64,000 nt of DNA. Source: Kaistella gelatinilytica. Its GTDB lineage: Bacteria; Bacteroidota; Bacteroidia; Flavobacteriales; Weeksellaceae. The stretch is from contig NZ_JADPVI010000002.1 in the NCBI RefSeq assembly GCF_015679325.1, forward strand, positions 672,798 through 736,797, in the 5' to 3' direction. Under the pieces are notes generated by a model, which did not search any database, was not told the origin of the DNA, and worked only from the letters and a program-made list of their open reading frames with translations. The translations under genes and the position numbers were made by a program. Of this stretch, positions 1 through 8,102 are shown in pieces (position 1 is the first letter of the stretch; each line of letters opens with the position of its first letter).

Positions 1-729
1 TGTGTTGTTAAAATGTTTGACACCATCAGTCAACATCGTATTACAAAATGGACAACCTGTTGCAATGATATTCGGTTGCATACTCAAAGCTTCTTCCGTT
101 CTTTCGATATTGATGTCTTTGTCCCCTTTTTCAGGTTCTTTGAACATTTGAGCGCCACCTGCACCACAACATAAGCCGTTTGATTTGCAGCGTTTCATTT
201 CTACCAGTTCCGCATCTAATTTCTCCAGAAGTTGACGTGGAGCTTCGTACTCGCCGTTTCCTCTTCCGAGATAACATGGATCGTGGAAAGTAATTTTTTT
301 ACCTTTGAAAGTTCCGCCTTCAATTTTCAAGCGGCCTTCTTCCATCAGTTTTCTTAAAAACTGGGTATGATGAAGAACTTCGTAATTCCCACCTAATCCC
401 GGATATTCATTTTTGATAATATTGAAACAATGCGGACAAGCCGTAACGATCTTCTTTACGCCATAACCATTCATAATTTCGATGTTGGTCAAAGCCATCA
501 TTTGGAAAACGAATTCGTTCCCGGCGCGTTTTGCAGGATCACCGTTACAAGATTCTTCCTGACCCAAAACTGCGAATTCAACACCAACTTTATGTAAAAT
601 TTTACATAAGGCTTTCGTAATTTTCTTTGCTCTATCGTCGAAACTTCCGGCGCAACCGACGAAAAATAAAACTTCGGGTGCTTTTCCTTCGGCAGCATAT
701 TCTGCCATTGTTTTTATAGTGAAATCCAT
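1..729 (-). CDS. (Fe-S)-binding protein, CCG cysteine-rich domain type (C-terminus outside window)
   Basis: The minus-strand reading frame starts at the ATG at 729 and stays open to the window edge, giving 243 visible residues without a stop. It has the paired cysteine-rich (CCG) domains of heterodisulfide reductase subunit B, LutA and GlpC-type proteins. Visible motifs are VGCAGSFD near residue 25, CPHCFN near 98, HDPCYLGR near 150, LCCGAGG near 186 and CPFCN near 225. Such proteins bind [4Fe-4S] clusters and pass electrons from flavoenzymes toward the quinone pool. It lies 69 bp downstream of a membrane iron-sulfur protein and is probably its partner. The substrate is unknown. Only the last residues are missing, judging from the family length of about 260. 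Confidence 0.9.
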   Translation of the reverse strand, partial: MDFTIKTMAEYAAEGKAPEVLFFVGCAGSFDDRAKKITKALCKILHKVGVEFAVLGQEESCNGDPAKRAGNEFVFQMMALTNIEIMNGYGVKKIVTACPHCFNIIKNEYPGLGGNYEVLHHTQFLRKLMEEGRLKIEGGTFKGKKITFHDPCYLGRGNGEYEAPRQLLEKLDAELVEMKRCKSNGLCCGAGGAQMFKEPEKGDKDINIERTEEALSMQPNIIATGCPFCNTMLTDGVKHFNNT

Positions 730-798
730 TTTATATTTATAGATATGTCAATGTAACCTTTTACCAATGGCGGTTATATTGCTAGAATTATTATTACA

Positions 799-2163
799 TT
801 AATTTTCGTTGGCCCAGTTCAAGCGATCAGCTTGATTATACGCCCATGGAGCAGCATTATTTTCCACATTTGCCATCATTGTGTTCAATTCACTTGGCGC
901 GGAAGATTGTTCCATGACCAGGAATCTGCGCATTTCAACAATGATTGAAAGTGGATCGATCAACACCGGACAAGCTTCTACACATGCATTACAAGTCGTA
1001 CATGCCCAAAGTTCTTCTCTCTGAATATGATCGTCTAATAATTTTTTGCCATCATCAACAAATTTTCCATTTTTGTTAATGTTTTTACCAACTTCCTCTA
1101 TTCTATCACGTGTATCCATCATGATTTTTCGGGGAGATAATTTTTTGCCAGTCATATTTGCGGGACAAACCGCGGTACATCTTCCACATTCCGTACATGA
1201 ATAAGCATTTAACAACTGAACTTGATTTAAATCAAAAATATCACTTGCGCCGAATTTATCCGGAACTTCATTGGGATCAACTTCTGGTGCAGCTGCGTAA
1301 GGGTCTGCATTGGGATCCATCATCAGTTTAATTTCTTTCGTAACTGAATCTAAATTATTGAATTGTCCTTTTGGTTTTAAATTAGAGAACCACGTATTTG
1401 GAAAGGCTAAAATAATATGCAAATGTTTCGAGTAGTACAGGTAATTCATGAAGAACAGAATTCCTAAAAAATGAAACCACCAAGCAGACTTTTCTATGAT
1501 ATGAAGCGATGAATCACTGAAATTATTTAAGAAAGGCAGAAGATGAATTGAAACGGGGAAATTAGCTCCAGATAAAAAGTCGTTTTCCATTCCGGGAACC
1601 ATCTCGATCATCTGCAGCTTGTGCAGATCCATATAATAATCAGAAGCATTCATGGTCAAAAAAGCGACCATCAAAGCAAACTCAATAATTAGAATCCAGT
1701 TTGCGTCACGTTTCGGCCACCCAAATAATTCTTTCATCTGAAATCTTTTGATTCCGTAGAAATTACGTCGGATGAAAAAAGCTACCACAGCGATTAACAC
1801 TAGAAGCGCTAAAATTTCCAAAGTCGCAGTAAAGAAACTGTAGAAACCTGATCCTAATATTCCAAATAAGAAACGGTGAGTTCCGAAAATACCATCAATT
1901 ATAATTTCTAATAATTCAAAATTGATAATGATGAAACCAACATAAACGATTACATGTAGAAATCCCGCAATTGGCTTTTTCACCATTTTGCTTTGACCCA
2001 ATGCAACTCTGCCCATGATTTTCCAGCGAACAGAAGGTTGATCTGATCGGACAATTTTCTTACCGAGTTTTATGTTTCGGTAAATTTCTTTAAAACTTTT
2101 AAAAAAAATTCCAAACCCTATAACCAGGGCGATAAAGAAAATAATATTGTCAATATACTGCAT
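799..2163 (-). CDS. Membrane-anchored (Fe-S)-binding oxidoreductase subunit
   Basis: This 454-residue protein has about five hydrophobic segments in its first 250 residues, resembling the cytochrome-b-like NarI/HdrE membrane domain. A soluble domain follows with two [4Fe-4S] ferredoxin motifs: CTECGRCTAVCP near residue 322 and CTTCNACVEACP near 388. Proteins of this build link a soluble Fe-S partner (the CCG protein just downstream) to membrane quinones. It follows the MlaD gene by 11 bp, so the three genes look like one transcription unit. The electron donor cannot be told from the sequence. Confidence 0.88.
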   Translation of the reverse strand: MQYIDNIIFFIALVIGFGIFFKSFKEIYRNIKLGKKIVRSDQPSVRWKIMGRVALGQSKMVKKPIAGFLHVIVYVGFIIINFELLEIIIDGIFGTHRFLFGILGSGFYSFFTATLEILALLVLIAVVAFFIRRNFYGIKRFQMKELFGWPKRDANWILIIEFALMVAFLTMNASDYYMDLHKLQMIEMVPGMENDFLSGANFPVSIHLLPFLNNFSDSSLHIIEKSAWWFHFLGILFFMNYLYYSKHLHIILAFPNTWFSNLKPKGQFNNLDSVTKEIKLMMDPNADPYAAAPEVDPNEVPDKFGASDIFDLNQVQLLNAYSCTECGRCTAVCPANMTGKKLSPRKIMMDTRDRIEEVGKNINKNGKFVDDGKKLLDDHIQREELWACTTCNACVEACPVLIDPLSIIVEMRRFLVMEQSSAPSELNTMMANVENNAAPWAYNQADRLNWANEN

Positions 2164-2174
2164 ACTGAAAAAGT

Positions 2175-3125
2175 TTAGTCTTTAGTATTTTTCCCAAAAA
2201 CCGAAAAATTCAGGTATCGTTTTGGATTGGCCTTTAAGTCTTCAATCAATTTATTGAGATTGTCGGAGGCGGTATTTAAATTATTATACAACTGGTCATC
2301 TTTGGTCAATTTCCCAAGACTTCCTTCGCCATTTTGAACGCCGGAAATCACGCTGCTCAGTTTATCTGAAGTTACGCTCAGTTTTTCAATGGTGTTATTT
2401 AAGGACTTTACGTCAACCTGTTCTGCAACTTTTCCGTACTTATCAATTGCTGACCGCGCACTTATCGTAGCAAGATTTGCATTATCAAGCACTTTTTGAA
2501 TTTTAGGATCTGAGTTCGCCAGTAAAGTATTCGTTTGTCTGGAAGTTCCTTCAAACGCTGAAACCGTTTTATTCAGATTGATCAGCAAAGCTTTGATCTC
2601 AGCTTTATTTTGATCATTCAAAATTTGATTGGCATTCGTCGTCAATGAGTCTACTCTTCTCAAAACAATTTGAAGCTGATCTTTAACAGGGCCAACTTGT
2701 GAAGAAATATTGTTCAACATCGAAAGTGTGAATGCTCCTTTTAAAGTATCACCATCTTTTGCAAAAGGTGCTCCATACGCAAGATTAATTCTCATCTGCT
2801 TTCCAGACATTAATCCTGGTTCGTAAATTTCTAAAGTTGACTGTTTTGAAAATTCATAATTTTCATCAACTGTAACCTTTACAACGAAATGGATCTTGCC
2901 ATCGGCGTCTGTTTGAGGAATAATTTTGTCAACCTGACCAACTTTTAACCCATTGATTGAAACGGGATTAGAAGCAGAAAGACCTTCAACATTATCAAAC
3001 TTGGCATAAAAAATATTATCGGTGGTGAAGAGACTTTTGCCCTTCATGAACTGGAATAGAATTACAAATCCTATAATCGCTAAAAGTGCGATTAAACCTG
3101 CCTTTATTTCTTTTGTGAATTTCAC
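2175..3125 (-). CDS. MlaD family (MCE domain) lipid-transport protein
   Basis: This 316-residue protein has one N-terminal membrane anchor (about residues 8-27). An MCE domain follows at about 38-115 (FDNVEGLSASNPVSINGLKVGQV and the PGLMSGKQ turn), then a long helical region with heptad-like spacing. It matches the MlaD subunit that forms a periplasmic ring and moves phospholipids between the membranes with an MlaE permease and MlaF ATPase. Those two partners are encoded about 18 kb away at 20916-22486 on the other strand. Here the gene instead leads an operon with two iron-sulfur proteins. A TATATTTG -7 box sits 22 bp upstream. Confidence 0.9.
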   Translation of the reverse strand: MKFTKEIKAGLIALLAIIGFVILFQFMKGKSLFTTDNIFYAKFDNVEGLSASNPVSINGLKVGQVDKIIPQTDADGKIHFVVKVTVDENYEFSKQSTLEIYEPGLMSGKQMRINLAYGAPFAKDGDTLKGAFTLSMLNNISSQVGPVKDQLQIVLRRVDSLTTNANQILNDQNKAEIKALLINLNKTVSAFEGTSRQTNTLLANSDPKIQKVLDNANLATISARSAIDKYGKVAEQVDVKSLNNTIEKLSVTSDKLSSVISGVQNGEGSLGKLTKDDQLYNNLNTASDNLNKLIEDLKANPKRYLNFSVFGKNTKD

Positions 3126-3146
3126 TTTTCTTTAATTTTTAATCAA

Positions 3147-3154
3147 CAAATATA
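3147..3154 (-). promoter_or_regulatory. Bacteroidota -7 box (TATATTTG) for the mlaD-FeS operon
   Basis: On the minus strand the site reads TATATTTG, an exact match to TAnnTTTG. It lies 22 nt upstream of the mlaD start, which puts the transcription start about 15 nt before the ATG. No clear -33 TTTG is visible. Confidence 0.6.
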
Positions 3155-3198
3155 ATACATTTTATATAAACACCATCTAATTTTGTTCAGTCAAGGTC

Positions 3199-3230
3199 CA
3201 AAAAAAGCGACTTAAAAAAGTCGCTTTTGA
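3199..3230 (-). terminator. Rho-independent terminator after the PpiD/SurA-like gene
   Basis: An 11-bp perfect stem (AAAAGCGACTT/AAGTCGCTTTT, 4-nt loop) lies just past the stop codon at 3247 and is followed on the minus strand by a run of T. It separates this gene from the mlaD operon promoter. Confidence 0.85.
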
Positions 3231-3246
3231 TATAAATAATTGTTAA

Positions 3247-5406
3247 TTATTGTTGTTGTTGTTGTGAAGCTCTGTTATAAACTTCGATCCGGTAATCTTT
3301 GATGTTGGCATTGTCTTGAAGACTTTTCAACAATGACTGTCCGAACTGTTGTGAATTCTGTCCTGCAATAGCCTGCGTGATCTGTTTGATGTCTCCAGGT
3401 TGTTTATTAATTGTTTCAGATTTTTTAACCAAAACATAAACTCCGGTCATACCTTCTACAGGATTAGAAAGCTTTCCTTTTGCTACACCAAATGCCGCAC
3501 CTGCAACTCTTGGTTCCATTGCTCCTGCAATTTGAGGACTCAACATATTTGCCTGCGCAGATTGTTTCGCAGCACCAAATAATTTAGAGATCTGATCTAA
3601 ACTTGTTGCTTTAGCAGCAGTAATTTTATCTGAAATTTGTTTCGCTAAAATTTTGTTTTTAACAAGTGGCTCCAGTTGATCTCTCACCGCTTCCGGATCT
3701 GCTGTTCCAGCATCCTGAACACCGTTTAAGAAAGCAACAATTCTATCGCCTGTTCCATCTACAGTAAAAATATCAGTATCGCCTTTATTTCTTTTTTTGT
3801 TGAAAGCCCATGCAATAATTTCTTCATCTTTATCTGTTCCTAAACCTGGCAATTGTCCCTGGAAACGGCCAACTTCTTTTGGATTAGAGAAAAGATAACT
3901 TCCTTTCTTCGCAATGTTAGAAAAATCATTGAAAGATTTCCCCTGAACTTGCTGAATAAATTTGGTTGCTTTTGTGTAGATCTCGTTTTCAGTCTTATCA
4001 GAAGGCTTGATGGCTTTAACCAAATTCGCCACTTTATAAGTCATGGCTCCAGATTTTTTATCCTCAATATTGATGATGTGATATCCGAATTGTGTTTCAA
4101 CTACCGCCGTTGCACCTTTTCCGTTATCTGCTAAGAATTTCAAATATTCCGGTACAAATGGTGTTGCAGGAGTCGTCCAACCTACACTTCCACCTTGAGC
4201 AGCGGAACCTGGATCAGATGAATATTTCAGAAATTCTGTAAATTTAGCAGGATCAGCTTTTAAAATTGTTCCGATCGAGTCTGCTAATTTTTTAGCCTGC
4301 TCTTTCGTTCTTGTTTCATTGGCTCCGGCTTGATTTCCTTTGTATGATACTAGGATATGACGCGAAAGTGTAGAATCTGAAGGTTTTTTATCCAGTAATT
4401 TAGTTACCACATAAAAGTTCTGCTCTTTGTATGGGCCGAAAGTAGCTCCTACACTTGCTGTAGCTACTTTATCTTTAATCGCTACCGGTAATTGTGCCTG
4501 AGAAAAATACTGTGGATTAAAAGGCATATCAGAATTCAATGCAATAAACATAGAATCATTCGTAGTATTCTGGAAATTTTCTTTTCCGCCACTTACATCA
4601 CTTCCCTGGGAAAACAATTTGTTGATCTCTGTTTCAGTGGATTTATCATCTTCAGTACTTGGAGCTGCCGGGAAATATACCAAACCGATATTTCTGCTTG
4701 CGTCTCTCTTATACATTACAGGATGTTTCTTAATATAATCTGCCAAATCCTGCGTTGTAACTTTCACGGGATTTTTCTGAGCGTAAGTATTGTAATCAAC
4801 TTTTACAAAATCGATATCTGCAACCTGATCTCTCTGCTTCATCATTTCTTCAGCTTCTTTTTTACCAACGGTAATTCCTGTAGAAACATTAGCAAAAAGT
4901 TGTCTCGCCATCATTCTGTATTCAATCGATTTTTTAGTTTTCAACCAATTATTATACATTTCTGCATTGCCACCTTTTTGCAGTTCTTCGATCTGTTTTT
5001 TGATCTCCTGAACTTTGAAATTACCTTTTGCATCAAAATTTTCTTTGTTTTGTGCAAACATTGGATCAAATTGTAATTGGTTCCAGAACATATCGTTGGT
5101 TAGCGTAAGTCCCATTTTCTCAAACTGCTGTTTGATCAATTTTGACTGCACTACCAATTGCCATGCCTGCTCTTCCAATCCTTTTGAAGGTTGACCTTTT
5201 TGTTGTGCCTGTTGTTGAAGCATAAAAAGTTGATCATCATAATCTTCTTTTGTAATTTCGTCACCATTCACTTTTCCGTAAACTCCAGCTTTTGCACCAA
5301 ATAATTTTTCCAAACTATCTGGATTAACGACAAACGCTAACATTGCAATTGCGATGATTCCCATCAAAAGCCACGGTCTGTTTCTAATCTCTCCTAAAAC
5401 TGCCAT
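3247..5406 (-). CDS. Periplasmic peptidylprolyl isomerase / chaperone (SurA/PpiD type)
   Basis: This 719-residue protein has one N-terminal membrane helix (about 12-30, followed by the family-typical NPDSLEKLFG), a SurA_N-like helical chaperone region, and a parvulin (PPIC) domain at about 347-452. The parvulin signatures SRHILVSYKG, GGSVGWTTP and QFGYHIINIEDKK are visible. It ends in a glutamine run. The single anchor and large size fit the PpiD/SurA group that helps outer-membrane and secreted proteins fold in the periplasm. It has its own terminator and is divergent from lon. A TATTTTCG element at 5433-5440 (minus) may be a variant -7 box. Confidence 0.9.
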   Translation of the reverse strand: MAVLGEIRNRPWLLMGIIAIAMLAFVVNPDSLEKLFGAKAGVYGKVNGDEITKEDYDDQLFMLQQQAQQKGQPSKGLEEQAWQLVVQSKLIKQQFEKMGLTLTNDMFWNQLQFDPMFAQNKENFDAKGNFKVQEIKKQIEELQKGGNAEMYNNWLKTKKSIEYRMMARQLFANVSTGITVGKKEAEEMMKQRDQVADIDFVKVDYNTYAQKNPVKVTTQDLADYIKKHPVMYKRDASRNIGLVYFPAAPSTEDDKSTETEINKLFSQGSDVSGGKENFQNTTNDSMFIALNSDMPFNPQYFSQAQLPVAIKDKVATASVGATFGPYKEQNFYVVTKLLDKKPSDSTLSRHILVSYKGNQAGANETRTKEQAKKLADSIGTILKADPAKFTEFLKYSSDPGSAAQGGSVGWTTPATPFVPEYLKFLADNGKGATAVVETQFGYHIINIEDKKSGAMTYKVANLVKAIKPSDKTENEIYTKATKFIQQVQGKSFNDFSNIAKKGSYLFSNPKEVGRFQGQLPGLGTDKDEEIIAWAFNKKRNKGDTDIFTVDGTGDRIVAFLNGVQDAGTADPEAVRDQLEPLVKNKILAKQISDKITAAKATSLDQISKLFGAAKQSAQANMLSPQIAGAMEPRVAGAAFGVAKGKLSNPVEGMTGVYVLVKKSETINKQPGDIKQITQAIAGQNSQQFGQSLLKSLQDNANIKDYRIEVYNRASQQQQQ

Positions 5407-5613
5407 TTTTTGTATAATTTTATCAGTTTGCGAAAATACACATTTTTAAGAGATTGAGAAAAAATTTGAAGCTTTAAAAACGATTTATTTACAGATAATG
5501 GAAAATTTGTCTAAATTTTCTCTTGGCATAGTGCTTGTGAAATTAAAAAGAACTTTTTATTAAAGGCTCTTTTAAAGCAAATCATCGCATTTGATGAGTA
5601 ACTATTTAAATTA

Positions 5614-5630
5614 AATGACAATTTGTCATT
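5614..5630. promoter_or_regulatory. Perfect inverted repeat just upstream of lon
   Basis: AATGACAA and TTGTCATT flank a single central T. This 17-bp dyad ends 11 nt before the lon ATG at 5642. It could be a protein-binding site or a 5'-UTR hairpin that masks the start region. No regulator can be assigned. Confidence 0.4.
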
Positions 5631-5641
5631 CCAAAAATATT

Positions 5642-8047
5642 ATGACAGAATTTGAAGATATAGCATTCGATGAAATTATGGACGATGGTTTCAGTATTGT
5701 AACTGAAGAAATAAACATTTCCGAAATTATGGATGTTTCTAAAAACAAAGAACAGAAGATTTTTCCCATTTTGCCGGTAAGAAATATGGTAATGTTTCCA
5801 AAAGTGGTCATTCCCATTACAGCAGGAAGGGAAATGTCGATCCAGCTTTTAGAAGAAGCTCAGAAAAACAATGAATTTATTGGGATTTTGAGTCAGAATA
5901 ATTCATCCATCGAAAATCCTACGCAAAAAGATCTTTATCAAACGGGAACTTTAGCGAAGATCATTAAGATCATTAAACTTCCGGAAGGTAATGTTACCGC
6001 AATCACGAGAGGATTTCAAAGGTTTAAGATAAAAACATTTACTTCCGCAAAACCTTATTTTAAGGCGGAGATCACGAAACTAAAAGATGTTTCTTCCAAA
6101 AAAACGGAAGAGTATAATGCGCTTCTGGAAAACATTAAAGATCTAGCAGTGAAAATTATTGAGCTCGATCCAAACATTCCAAATGCGGCTAATTTTGCCA
6201 TCAAAAACATGAGTGATCCTGAAGATCTGCTCAATTTTATTTGCACAAATGCTAATTTCACTTCTTTCGATAAACAAAAATTGCTGGAAGAAAAAAGCTT
6301 GTTGATCCGTGCGCAAAAATGTTACGAACTGATGCATGATGATTTCCGGAAACTGGAACTCAGAAATCAAATTCATCAGAAAACCAATAAAGAATTAGAC
6401 AAAAGCCAGAGAGAATATTTCCTTAATCAGCAGATGCGAACCATTCAGGATGAATTAGGAGGTGGCCCCGAATCTGATGTTGAGGAACTTTTAGAAAAAG
6501 CCAAAAAGATCAAATGGAACGATGAAGTAGAGGAACATTTCAAAAAAGAAATCAACCGTCTTCAACGACAAAATCCAAATTCTCCCGATTACAATGTTCA
6601 AAGAAATTACCTCGATTTCTTTACTGATCTGCCTTGGGAAAAATACTCCAAAGATATTTTTGACATCCACAAAGCTGAACGGGTTTTAGATAAAGCGCAT
6701 TTTGGTTTGGAAGACATCAAGAAAAGGATCTTGGAACATATGGCGGTTCTGAAACTGAAAAATAATATGAAATCCCCGATTTTATGTTTAGTTGGTCCTC
6801 CCGGAGTTGGAAAAACTTCTCTTGGGAAATCAATTGCTGATGCATTGGGAAGAAAATATGTGAGAGTTTCTTTAGGCGGTCTGCACGATGAATCTGAAAT
6901 TCGCGGACACCGAAAAACTTATATTGGTGCGATGGCGGGAAGAATTTTACAGTCCATTAAAAAATCAGGAACCTCGAATCCGGTGATTGTTTTAGATGAA
7001 ATTGATAAAATTGCAAGTGGAATTCATGGCGACCCAAGTTCAGCTTTATTAGAAGTTTTAGATCCTGAGCAAAACAATTCTTTCTACGATAATTTCTTAG
7101 AAATGGGTTACGATCTTTCGAAAGTAATGTTTATTGCCACGGCAAATTCGCTTTCTACTGTTCAAAGACCACTTCTTGACAGAATGGAAATCATCGAAAT
7201 TGCCGGTTATACTTTAGAGGAGAAGGTTGAAATCGCAAAACGTCACCTCATCAAAAAACAACAGGAAGAAAACGGCTTAGATGCAAAATCTTTTAAACTG
7301 GGAAATGCCGAATTGAAACATATTGTGGATGCCCATACTTCCGAAAGCGGCGTTCGTGGTTTAGAAAAGCAAATCGCTTCAGTTGCAAGATGGATCGCTT
7401 TACAAACCGCGATGGAAAAATCCTACGACCCGAAAATTTCTATCGAAAAAATTGATGAAATTCTCGGTGTTCCAAGAATGAAAAGTTTATCAGAAATTAC
7501 CGGTGTTCCGGGAGTTGTGACAGGTTTAGCGTGGACGCAAGTTGGTGGTGATATTCTTTTTATAGAAAGTATTTTAAGTGAAGGAAAAGGTAATCTGACG
7601 ATGACCGGAAACCTCGGAAACGTAATGAAAGAATCGGCGACGATCGCGCTGGAATATATTAAAGCCAAACATAAAGAACTGGGGATTTCTTCTGAAGACA
7701 TTCAGAAAAATAATATTCACGTTCACGTTCCGGAAGGCGCAACGCCGAAAGATGGACCATCTGCGGGAATTGCGATGTTGACTTCAATCGTTTCAAGTTT
7801 CAAAAATAAAAAAGTAAAATCACATCTTGCTATGACGGGAGAAATTACTTTGCGTGGAAAAGTTCTTCCAGTTGGTGGAATCAAAGAAAAATTACTCGCG
7901 GCAGCTCGTGCCGGAATCAAGGAAATTATTCTTTGTGAGGCGAATCGAAAAGATGTAGAGGAAATCAAAAAAGATTATCTGAAAAATTTGAAAGTCAATT
8001 ATGTAAGCCGGATGAGCGAAGTGATTGATCTCGCTATTGAAAAATAA
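5642..8047 (+). CDS. lon: ATP-dependent protease Lon (endopeptidase La)
   Basis: The 801-residue enzyme has the full Lon layout. The N-terminal substrate domain (from about residue 45, FPILPVRNMVMFP) is followed by a helical linker. The AAA+ module has Walker A GPPGVGKTS at about 385-393 and Walker B VIVLDEIDKI. The C-terminal serine-lysine protease domain has DGPSAG, with catalytic Ser near 707, and GGIKEK, with catalytic Lys near 750. It degrades misfolded and regulatory proteins in the cytoplasm. The ATG at 5642 is preferred over one at 5615, because the extra nine residues would come from the palindrome just upstream. Transcription ends at a strong hairpin. Confidence 0.97.
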   Translation: MTEFEDIAFDEIMDDGFSIVTEEINISEIMDVSKNKEQKIFPILPVRNMVMFPKVVIPITAGREMSIQLLEEAQKNNEFIGILSQNNSSIENPTQKDLYQTGTLAKIIKIIKLPEGNVTAITRGFQRFKIKTFTSAKPYFKAEITKLKDVSSKKTEEYNALLENIKDLAVKIIELDPNIPNAANFAIKNMSDPEDLLNFICTNANFTSFDKQKLLEEKSLLIRAQKCYELMHDDFRKLELRNQIHQKTNKELDKSQREYFLNQQMRTIQDELGGGPESDVEELLEKAKKIKWNDEVEEHFKKEINRLQRQNPNSPDYNVQRNYLDFFTDLPWEKYSKDIFDIHKAERVLDKAHFGLEDIKKRILEHMAVLKLKNNMKSPILCLVGPPGVGKTSLGKSIADALGRKYVRVSLGGLHDESEIRGHRKTYIGAMAGRILQSIKKSGTSNPVIVLDEIDKIASGIHGDPSSALLEVLDPEQNNSFYDNFLEMGYDLSKVMFIATANSLSTVQRPLLDRMEIIEIAGYTLEEKVEIAKRHLIKKQQEENGLDAKSFKLGNAELKHIVDAHTSESGVRGLEKQIASVARWIALQTAMEKSYDPKISIEKIDEILGVPRMKSLSEITGVPGVVTGLAWTQVGGDILFIESILSEGKGNLTMTGNLGNVMKESATIALEYIKAKHKELGISSEDIQKNNIHVHVPEGATPKDGPSAGIAMLTSIVSSFKNKKVKSHLAMTGEITLRGKVLPVGGIKEKLLAAARAGIKEIILCEANRKDVEEIKKDYLKNLKVNYVSRMSEVIDLAIEK

Positions 8048-8052
8048 AAGAT

Positions 8053-8090
8053 AAAAAACCCTTTCTGAAATATTGCAGAAAGGGTTTTTT
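8053..8090. terminator. Bidirectional terminator between lon and the T9SS protein
   Basis: A 15-bp perfect stem (8053-8067 with 8076-8090) is flanked by A and T runs on both sides, so it can end lon (+) and the converging secreted-protein gene (-). Confidence 0.9.
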
Positions 8091-8102
8091 TTGTTGAAGT
8101 TT

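Noticed and set aside
4492-5076. A 194-codon open frame antisense to the PpiD/SurA-like gene
   Set aside because: It lies wholly inside a well-supported gene, has a Cys/Phe/Ile-rich composition typical of a reverse reading, and shows no domain.
5615-5641. An upstream ATG for lon adding nine residues
   Set aside because: The added codons come from the palindrome and following bases and do not resemble Lon N-termini. The ATG at 5642 gives the usual acidic start.
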